Shown: one piece after another, positions 1 to 5,072 of the stretch
Position numbering within the stretch: position 1 is the stretch's first letter
Layout of the letters: each line of letters starts with the position of its first letter
Source: an uncultured Opitutia bacterium
GTDB lineage: Bacteria > Verrucomicrobiota > Verrucomicrobiia > Opitutales > UBA953
NCBI GenBank assembly: GCA_903921665.1
Contig: CAIXQT010000233.1
Location: 1-5,072, forward strand
Direction of reading: 5' to 3'
Length of the DNA stretch: 5,072 nt
Position numbers and translations under genes: made by a program
The notes under the pieces: model-generated
Database searches by the model: none
Told to the model about the DNA's origin: nothing
Seen by the model: only the letters and a program-made list of their open reading frames with translations

Positions 1-1409
1 AGGCCGTCGGCATGCAGCTCGTGGATGTAAAGCTCGCGGAGGCCGTCGACCTTGAGGCGCACGCTGAGTCCGTCCGCGGCGACCCTGGCCGAGACGATGC
101 CGTTGGCGGCCGCCTGGATCTCGTCGCTTCCGTAAGCGCCCGAATAGAAGAGCGTGTAGTTGGTCATGCGGTACGACGCGACGTCTCCGGCACGGGCGAC
201 GTCGACGGGCTTGGTGAAGGTGAGCTCGAAGCCGTCGGGCTTGGCCTTCATCTCCTTGATGGCGAAGGGCACGGTGCCGTTGTAACGCAGGCGCTGCAGG
301 CCGTAGGCCTTGGTGCCGAGCGAGGACCAGCCTCGGCTGGTCATGCCGACCATGAGCGAGCCGTCCGGGGCGAAGCTGAGTCGCACGATGCCGGAGGCGA
401 AACCGCCGACGAACGGGAAACAGGCCCCTTGGTACTCGCCCTCGACCTTCTCCATGAAGACACGGCTGACCTTGGCGTCGGTGAACTCGGCCACGAACAT
501 CTGGCCGTCAAACGAGCCGAACTTGCCGCCGGCGTCGCACGTGACGAGGTCGGTGCCGCTGCGGCCGACTTTGTTATAAGGCATCCAGACCGCGGGCGGC
601 CGCATCTCGGGCAGGGCCTTGAGGGCTTCGGGGTACGGACGCTTGTCAGGAATCTTGGCGGAAAGCTTGAGCGGCGACTCCGGCAGTTTCTCGGAGGCGA
701 TGCCTTCGGGGTTCAGGAAGAACGCGCCCTTGCGCAGATGGTAGATCGGGGTGGTCGGGATCCAGGTCCCTTGCTGGTCGACGCAGAACATGTCGCCGGC
801 GAGGTTCGTGCCGAGTCCGCAAGGCGAACGCATGCCGGCCACCATGGGGACGAACTTGCCGTCCCTTCCGAGGACGCCGCCCCAGCCGCGCCAAGGCGCC
901 TTGTTGTCGGAGTGGTCGCCCATGTCGACGTTGAGCGTGACCCAGAGCTGACCCTGCCCGTCGCGCTTGGGGCCGTAGGCATAACCGTGATAGGAGCCGG
1001 AGACGTTCCAGCCGGCGCCGGCGGTGAGGTATTCGTCGGCGACGCCGTCGCCGTCGGTGTCGCGCAGGCGCGTGGTCTCGGTGCGCTGGGTGACGAGCAG
1101 GTCCTTGCCGTCGCGCAGCAGTCCGAGGGGCTCATGCAGGCCGGAGGCGAAGAGCTTGTAGCTGACCTTGTTCGGCTTGGCGTCGAGGACGCCGTCGAGC
1201 ACCCAGACCTCGCCCTTGCGGATCGAGAGCGCGAGTTTGCCTTCGGCGGTCCAATCCATGCCGCTGACCTCCAGCGCCAGGCCGTCGCCCGGCTTCCAAT
1301 CCTTGGCACGCGTGTCCGCCGCGGTGCTGGCGGTCAGGATGTCGGCGATGTCATAGGACGCCGCGGAAAGCGAGGCGACGGCGAGGACGGCTACGAACGT
1401 GGCTTTCAT
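1..1409 (-). CDS. Exported PVC-type putative dehydrogenase beta-propeller, C-terminus cut by window edge
   Basis: The frame runs from ATG at 1409-1407 to the window edge without a stop, giving 469 residues. It opens MKATFVAVLAVASLSAASYD, a Sec signal peptide with likely cleavage after residue 16 or 17. The mature part resembles the 'putative membrane-bound dehydrogenase' propellers of Planctomycetes and Verrucomicrobia (TIGR02604-like, distantly related to PQQ sugar dehydrogenases and NHL propellers). Repeated blade motifs are visible: LALSIRKGEVWVLDG (59-73), GLHEPLGLLRDGKDLLVTQR (90-109), GQLWVTLNVD (153-162), GQMFVAEF (302-309) and GSLMVGMTSRGWSSLGTKAY (350-369). DTDGDGVADE (117-126) looks like a calcium-binding loop. 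From about 385, KEMKAKPDGFELTFTKPVD begins the family's C-terminal beta-sandwich-like segment. There is no CxxCH, so it binds no haem c itself. In many relatives the propeller and haem domains are fused; here the cytochrome is the preceding gene, overlapping by ATGA. The family's usual C-terminus suggests only some tens of residues are missing. The family call is firm; dehydrogenase activity and substrate are inferred. Confidence 0.92.
   Translation of the reverse strand, partial: MKATFVAVLAVASLSAASYDIADILTASTAADTRAKDWKPGDGLALEVSGMDWTAEGKLALSIRKGEVWVLDGVLDAKPNKVSYKLFASGLHEPLGLLRDGKDLLVTQRTETTRLRDTDGDGVADEYLTAGAGWNVSGSYHGYAYGPKRDGQGQLWVTLNVDMGDHSDNKAPWRGWGGVLGRDGKFVPMVAGMRSPCGLGTNLAGDMFCVDQQGTWIPTTPIYHLRKGAFFLNPEGIASEKLPESPLKLSAKIPDKRPYPEALKALPEMRPPAVWMPYNKVGRSGTDLVTCDAGGKFGSFDGQMFVAEFTDAKVSRVFMEKVEGEYQGACFPFVGGFASGIVRLSFAPDGSLMVGMTSRGWSSLGTKAYGLQRLRYNGTVPFAIKEMKAKPDGFELTFTKPVDVARAGDVASYRMTNYTLFYSGAYGSDEIQAAANGIVSARVAADGLSVRLKVDGLRELYIHELHADG
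1406..1409 (-). promoter_or_regulatory. ATGA stop/start overlap coupling cytochrome and propeller genes
   Basis: The cytochrome stop TGA (1408-1406) is embedded in the propeller start ATG (1409-1407). The only GGA-like element lies 2-4 bases before the ATG, too close for normal ribosome binding. This suggests that the two proteins are made by coupled translation, which fits partners needed in fixed proportion. Confidence 0.7.
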
Positions 1410-3517
1410 TTCCAGAGATAGGTGAAGACGCGCCGGCCTTGGGCGGAGGATTCTTTCACGTCGACGATCATCCCGGGGGGATGCGTGATGGCCGGCGTGA
1501 AGTCCGGGGTCGGCGCCCAGATGACGGTGCGGCGAAGACCGTTCTCGATGCCTTCATAGGTCTCTTCGACCTTCACGCCACCCTGCTCATTGAGGAACGT
1601 GGGGTTGCCCTTGGCGTCGAGACGATAGCCGAGGAAGCGGCCGGCGGGCTTGGGCCAGGCGACGACCTGCTCGCCGATGGGCTTCTCGAAGGTCGGGAAG
1701 CGCGAATACCAAGTCAGGTACGCGTCGAAGAAACGCCCCTTCCACGCGAGTCCGGGGCCACCCTTGTCGCCGTCATAGGCGAGGTGTACGCCGGTCGGGA
1801 AGCCGACGAGGATGGCGCGGACGCCGATGCCATCGGTGAAGGCGCGCTGCACGACGGGCCGATCCTTAGGCACGATCTCGAACTCTCCGTTACGGTTCTG
1901 GGGAAAACCTTCGGGTTCGCCGTTGGCGCTTTCGACGAACTTGAAGATCGAAGCGATCTGCTTGTCGGTATCGCCGCCGAGAATCGTGGGATTGAAAGAC
2001 TTCCCGGCCGGCCAAAAGGACGGCATCAGCGTACCAGCACGGTAAGCCGCAGGGTTGATGAGATACTCGCGGAGCCAGCCTTCCTGCAGGCGGGCGGCGA
2101 TGTTGCTGAGGTCGGGCCCTTGGATGCCGAGCGACGGACGATCGCCCCAGCGGTGGCAGGTAATGCAACCCGCCCCGCCCTGCGTGCCCATGAGCTTGCG
2201 GCCGGCGGTGTCGTCGCCGCCTTCGAACTTCAAGGGCGGACGCGCGTCAGCGACGCCGAGGAGTTTGGCCAGATCAGCGGTGGCCGCCCCAAACTGCGGC
2301 ATCTTGGTCTTCAGGTACGGACGCACAAGGGTCGCATCAGCCTTGAAGTGGCTCGTGAAGAGATCGGCCGCCTTGGGCTCGACGCGCGGGGCGAGGACCT
2401 TGGCCAGCCATTCAGGCCGCAGCTTGCCGCCGACTCCGGTGAGGGGCGGCGGGTAGCGACCGGTGTCGCCTAGATTGTGATCGCCTTGGAAGTAAGGCTT
2501 ACGCGCGGCATCCGGCCCGCCTTTGCCGTCACGCTCGTGACAGGCGACGCAGTTAAGCGCGTGCAACGTGAGGTCGGCAGCGAGCTTAGGCGAAGCGGCT
2601 TCGTCCTTCTTCGCAAGGAAGAGCTTCAGCGAAGCGCGCTGGGCTTCGGAAAGCTCATAGCGCGGTCCCTTGGCGTGGTCGGCGTCGAGACAACCCCCAA
2701 CGTTCTTCTTCAAGACGACGGGCTTCGCCGCAGCATCCTTAGGCAGGTCGTGGCAGGCGGCGCACTGGGCGGCGACGACGGCCTTGCGACCGACGATCGC
2801 GAGATTCTTGTCGGCGGCGACGGAGACGACCGGCTGATCGATACGTCCATCACTACCCTGGAACTCCAAGAGGTAGCCGGCGATGTCGATGGCGTCCTGA
2901 CGATCCATCGTGGTCTTCGGCATACGTCCGTCCGTGCGCACCTTGAGCGGGTCGAGGATGAAGGAGCCGAGGCTATCGAGGCTGTACTTCGCCTTAAGGT
3001 CGCCGAAGCCGATGCTACGGTGCGTGAACTCGGAGGCCTTGGGAGCGCCGTCGGGCGGGACGAAACCCTTGCCCGGAGCATGGCAGGCGACGCAGCCCAA
3101 GGTATTGAACAGCTCGCCGCCACGGCCGCCGTTCACGTGCATGATCTTCGCGGCGGCCTTGGTGGCGGTCTTCGGCTTCAATGATGCGAGGTAATGCTCG
3201 ATCGCGACGAGGGTCTGGTCGTCCGCCTTGGCCAGGACCTGCGGCATCACCGCGCCGGGATGGACCGAGGCCGGATCGGCGACGAACTTGCGCAGCCATT
3301 CGGAACGGACTCGCTGGGTGACGGTCGCGAGCGCGGGGCCGCGCATCACGGGCAAACCGGTTTCGCCGCCGTGACAATTCACGCAGCCGAGCTCATTGTA
3401 GAGCAGACGGCCGCCTTCCGCGGACGGCGACGTCCCATGGAAGCGGTCGAAACCGGTGACCAGCGGTTCGGCGCCCAGCGTGACCGCGCCGAGCAGGATC
3501 ACGACACGCAGCATCAT
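1406..3517 (-). CDS. Exported five-haem c-type cytochrome with uncharacterised C-terminal domain (PVC type)
   Basis: A 703-residue protein. It starts MMLRVVILLGAVTLGAEP, a short Sec signal peptide with likely cleavage after LGA (residue 16). Five CxxCH haem c sites follow: CVNCH (45-49), CVACH (142-146), CAACH (252-256), CVACH (323-327) and CITCH (451-455). Candidate Met axial ligands in MP motifs lie at residues 91, 199, 406 and 498, serving haems 1, 2, 4 and 5. Haem 3 has none evident and its unit is short, with an extra Cys at 276. Residues ~545-703 hold no haem site but form a conserved-looking beta-rich region (LVGFPTGVHLAYDG, LAWKGRFFDAY, WPKPAGRFLGYRLD) also seen at the end of PVC cytochromes. 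The likely role is periplasmic electron transfer from the adjacent dehydrogenase-like propeller. The open frame runs upstream to 4243, but that extension reads antisense-like Arg/Pro-rich sequence through the isomerase gene; the start at 3517 gives the signal peptide and an ATGA overlap. A second ATG at 3514 is equally possible. Its stop overlaps the propeller start. Confidence 0.95.
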   Translation of the reverse strand: MMLRVVILLGAVTLGAEPLVTGFDRFHGTSPSAEGGRLLYNELGCVNCHGGETGLPVMRGPALATVTQRVRSEWLRKFVADPASVHPGAVMPQVLAKADDQTLVAIEHYLASLKPKTATKAAAKIMHVNGGRGGELFNTLGCVACHAPGKGFVPPDGAPKASEFTHRSIGFGDLKAKYSLDSLGSFILDPLKVRTDGRMPKTTMDRQDAIDIAGYLLEFQGSDGRIDQPVVSVAADKNLAIVGRKAVVAAQCAACHDLPKDAAAKPVVLKKNVGGCLDADHAKGPRYELSEAQRASLKLFLAKKDEAASPKLAADLTLHALNCVACHERDGKGGPDAARKPYFQGDHNLGDTGRYPPPLTGVGGKLRPEWLAKVLAPRVEPKAADLFTSHFKADATLVRPYLKTKMPQFGAATADLAKLLGVADARPPLKFEGGDDTAGRKLMGTQGGAGCITCHRWGDRPSLGIQGPDLSNIAARLQEGWLREYLINPAAYRAGTLMPSFWPAGKSFNPTILGGDTDKQIASIFKFVESANGEPEGFPQNRNGEFEIVPKDRPVVQRAFTDGIGVRAILVGFPTGVHLAYDGDKGGPGLAWKGRFFDAYLTWYSRFPTFEKPIGEQVVAWPKPAGRFLGYRLDAKGNPTFLNEQGGVKVEETYEGIENGLRRTVIWAPTPDFTPAITHPPGMIVDVKESSAQGRRVFTYLWK
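3514..3517 (-). promoter_or_regulatory. ATGA stop/start overlap coupling isomerase-like gene and cytochrome
   Basis: The TGA stop of the isomerase-like gene (3516-3514) lies within the ATG start of the cytochrome (3517-3515). The nearest purine-rich Shine-Dalgarno-like sequence, GGAGAAG, is about 20 bases upstream of the ATG, too far for a standard site, so termination-reinitiation is the likely way the cytochrome is translated. A second in-frame ATG immediately follows at 3514-3512. Confidence 0.7.
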
Positions 3518-4446
3518 GCGGTCTCGCGGACACACTTCTCCACGTAGGCCCGGGACTCGTTGACGAGAGCGGTGACCTCGGGGGTCGTCGGCATCACCGG
3601 GATGCCGCGCGGCGTGGGGTGCATGAACAACTCCACCTGTCCGGTGAAACGGATGTCGCGCAGGGCCTTGACGATCGGGCGATAGTCCAGCTTGCCGCGG
3701 CCAGCCATCTGACGGAGTTCTTCTTCCTTCGAGGCCTTCTTGAAGATGCCCTCGGAGTGCTCCTGGAAATACATGAACGGCAGATTGTGGGCGCCGAGGT
3801 CGCGGAGCAGCGCGGGGATCTGGTCGGCCCACTCGTGCAGGTGATGCGGCGCGAAGGCCACGCCGAGCGCAGGGGATCGGTTCAGTTCGGCGAAGGCGCG
3901 GAGCGAATCGGGATGGTGCAGCGCCTGGTTCGAATGGTTCTCGATCGCGATCCGCACGCCGAGCTCTTCGGCCTTGGCGGCATGGGGCTTCATCTCCTCG
4001 AGGAATTTGGCGATGGCCGCCTTGGCGGCGACGCCGGAGGGATTCTTCGGACCGGTGCTGCCGCAGACGACCGTCGTGCCGCCATGCTTCTTCACCCAGG
4101 CCATCTCCTCCAGGAGCTTGAACGGCCCCAGCGGATAACGGGTGCTGACGCCGACCTTCACGCCGTGCTTCTTCAGCAGGGCCGCGAAAGCCTCGTCGCC
4201 GAGCGCGGCGGCCTGCTCGCGCTGGTCGCCGTGCACCTTGCACCAGATATCAAGCGCTTCGCAGCCGGTCTTGGCGACCTCAGGCAGGACCTCGGCGAGC
4301 GGCGCGTAGCCGTACATCGCGGAGGAAAGCACGTAGCGTAGACGGAAAGGGAAAGACTCCGCGGTCTGGGCCCGGAGGGCGGGCGCGGCGGCGACCGCGG
4401 CGGCGGCGAGACCGGCGGAGCGGAGGAAGTCGCGGCGGGAAAGCAT
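3514..4446 (-). CDS. Tat-exported sugar phosphate isomerase/epimerase-like TIM-barrel protein
   Basis: A complete 310-residue protein. It begins MLSRRDFLRSAG, a twin-arginine motif (SRRDFLR, residues 3-9), followed by an Ala-rich hydrophobic stretch and a likely cleavage site after ALRA (residue 26). The rest resembles xylose-isomerase-like TIM barrels (AP endonuclease 2 family, PF01261): a first strand near FRLRYVLSSAMYG (35-47), GCEALDIW (61-68), the metal-ligand strand VRIAIENHS with Glu169 (164-172), GVAFAPHHLHEW (195-206), and the last strand QVELFMHP with Glu272 (270-277). Relatives isomerise, epimerise or cleave sugars; an exported copy probably acts on a free or oxidised sugar, not a phosphorylated one. 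The strand that usually gives an Asp metal ligand reads AFAPHH here, so the metal site is atypical. The ATG at 4446 is chosen because it places the Tat motif at the very N-terminus; it is 4 bases after the DJ-1 stop and has only a weak AGAAG-like ribosome site. Its TGA overlaps the cytochrome start. Fold and export are well supported; substrate unknown. Confidence 0.93.
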   Translation of the reverse strand: MLSRRDFLRSAGLAAAAVAAAPALRAQTAESFPFRLRYVLSSAMYGYAPLAEVLPEVAKTGCEALDIWCKVHGDQREQAAALGDEAFAALLKKHGVKVGVSTRYPLGPFKLLEEMAWVKKHGGTTVVCGSTGPKNPSGVAAKAAIAKFLEEMKPHAAKAEELGVRIAIENHSNQALHHPDSLRAFAELNRSPALGVAFAPHHLHEWADQIPALLRDLGAHNLPFMYFQEHSEGIFKKASKEEELRQMAGRGKLDYRPIVKALRDIRFTGQVELFMHPTPRGIPVMPTTPEVTALVNESRAYVEKCVRETA

Positions 4447-4450
4447 GGGC

Positions 4451-5072
4451 TTACTTCTGGTCGCGCTGGGCTTCGAGCATCTTGATCCAAGGACCGACGA
4501 ACGAACCGTTGTCGTGGAAGGTGCGGCCGCTGACCATGTGGCGATCGATGACGACCGGGGCGTTGACGAAGATGCCGCCGCAGACTTCGAGGTCGAACTT
4601 GCATTTCGGCACGGTGGCCATGCGCAGGCCCTTCACGATGCCGGCACGGGCGGGGATCTCGACGCCGTGGCAGACGCTCATCATCGGCTTCTTGTTCTCC
4701 CAGAACCAGCGGGTAGCGGCCAGTAGGGCCTCGTCTTCGCGGATGTACTCGGGGGCGCGGCCGCCGCTGAAGAAGATGCCGGCGTATTCCTCGGGCTTGA
4801 TGTCCTTGAAGGCGATGTCGGAGTTGATGGTGTAACCCTCCCACTCCTTGGTGATGGTCCAACCCGGCTTCACCTCGTGGAGCACGGTCTGGTAGACGCG
4901 CTTCTCAGGCGTCGCGAAGACCGGCTGGAAGCCGGCTTCCTGCAGACGGTAGACCGGATACATCGTATCGAGCAGCTCGGTGGCGTCGCCGATGACGACG
5001 AGCACCTTGGGCTTCTTGGCGTTCTCGGGCTTGTCGGCGCCCGAGGAGATCGACGACTGGTTCTTGTTGTCG
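4451..5072 (-). CDS. DJ-1/PfpI family protein, N-terminus cut by window edge
   Basis: The visible part is 206 residues ending in TAA; the frame stays open to the window edge, so the true start lies upstream. The first ~22 visible residues are a polar, Ser/Lys/Pro-rich linker, followed by the Rossmann-like DJ-1/PfpI fold starting at KVLVVIGDATE. Family hallmarks are Glu32 in the first loop, GGRAPEY (103-109), and the nucleophile elbow SVCHGVE with Cys134 followed by His135, the usual Cys-His pair. The superfamily includes cysteine peptidases, deglycases/glyoxalases, chaperones and amidotransferase-like proteins; the sequence does not say which. A GTG at 5005-5003 could be taken as a start, but it lies inside the first beta-strand and the frame upstream codes for a sensible linker, so I reject it. 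A linker before the domain fits a secreted or lipid-anchored protein, but the signal itself is not visible. It is the first visible gene of the operon, 4 bases upstream of the isomerase-like gene. The family call is secure; the function is not. Confidence 0.93.
   Translation of the reverse strand, partial: DNKNQSSISSGADKPENAKKPKVLVVIGDATELLDTMYPVYRLQEAGFQPVFATPEKRVYQTVLHEVKPGWTITKEWEGYTINSDIAFKDIKPEEYAGIFFSGGRAPEYIREDEALLAATRWFWENKKPMMSVCHGVEIPARAGIVKGLRMATVPKCKFDLEVCGGIFVNAPVVIDRHMVSGRTFHDNGSFVGPWIKMLEAQRDQK

Noticed and set aside
325..342. Perfect 8-base inverted repeat with a 2-base spacer
   Set aside because: It lies inside the propeller coding region over the conserved TSRGW motif, has no following T-run on either strand and too small a loop for a good hairpin; most likely a coincidence of codon choice.
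12..1421. A 469-codon open frame on the plus strand opposite the propeller gene
   Set aside because: It mirrors the propeller frame and its translation is Gly/Ala/Val/Glu/Arg-rich with no recognisable domain, as expected for the antisense of a GC-rich coding sequence. The minus strand gives a coherent signal peptide and family motifs across the same bases.
1439..3547. Several plus-strand open frames of 117-344 codons opposite the cytochrome
   Set aside because: Low-information composition without family motifs, lying fully antisense to a frame with five haem sites; shadows of high GC content.
3518..4243. N-terminal extension of the cytochrome frame into the isomerase gene, giving 945 residues
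   Set aside because: The extra 242 residues are Arg/Pro/Ala-rich and out of frame with the clear TIM-barrel gene. The start at 3517 directly precedes a signal peptide and forms an ATGA overlap.
5003..5005. GTG as the start of the DJ-1 gene
   Set aside because: It falls inside the first beta-strand (KVLVVIGD), and the frame continues upstream without a stop through a plausible linker to the window edge.

Overview
The window is a GC-rich stretch (roughly 60-65 % G+C by eye) in which essentially every base is coding and all real genes lie on the minus strand. Read in the direction of transcription (from base 5072 down to base 1) there are four genes: (1) the 3' part of a DJ-1/PfpI-superfamily gene with a polar N-terminal linker, cut by the window edge; (2) a Tat-exported xylose-isomerase-like TIM-barrel protein; (3) an exported five-haem c-type cytochrome with an extra C-terminal domain; (4) an exported beta-propeller of the Planctomycetes/Verrucomicrobia 'putative membrane-bound dehydrogenase' type, cut by the other window edge, probably close to its C-terminus.

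The combination points to the PVC superphylum, most likely a Verrucomicrobiota member of the Opitutae type. The propeller and cytochrome families are strongly expanded there, and the DJ-1 and isomerase-like sequences resemble the versions common in Planctomycetota and Verrucomicrobiota. This assignment comes from family resemblance, not from a search.

The layout is a tight operon. Gene 1 to gene 2 is a 4-base gap. Genes 2/3 and genes 3/4 each overlap by the tetranucleotide ATGA, so the stop of one gene sits inside the start of the next. Shine-Dalgarno sequences before the downstream starts are weak or badly placed, which suggests translational coupling. No promoter, terminator, RNA gene, mobile element, CRISPR array or non-coding stretch was found. 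The promoter must lie upstream of base 5072 and the terminator below base 1.

Functionally, three of the four products carry a recognisable export signal and the fourth probably does beyond the window edge, so the operon appears to build a periplasmic module. A reasonable but unproven model is oxidation of a sugar or related substrate by the propeller protein, electron transfer through the five-haem cytochrome, and further handling of the product by the TIM-barrel protein, with the DJ-1 protein in an unknown hydrolase, deglycase or protective role. The substrate cannot be read from the sequence. The most notable points are the separation of propeller and cytochrome into coupled genes, the short third haem unit with no evident Met ligand, the apparent loss of one metal-ligand Asp in the TIM barrel, and the uncharacterised C-terminal domain of the cytochrome.
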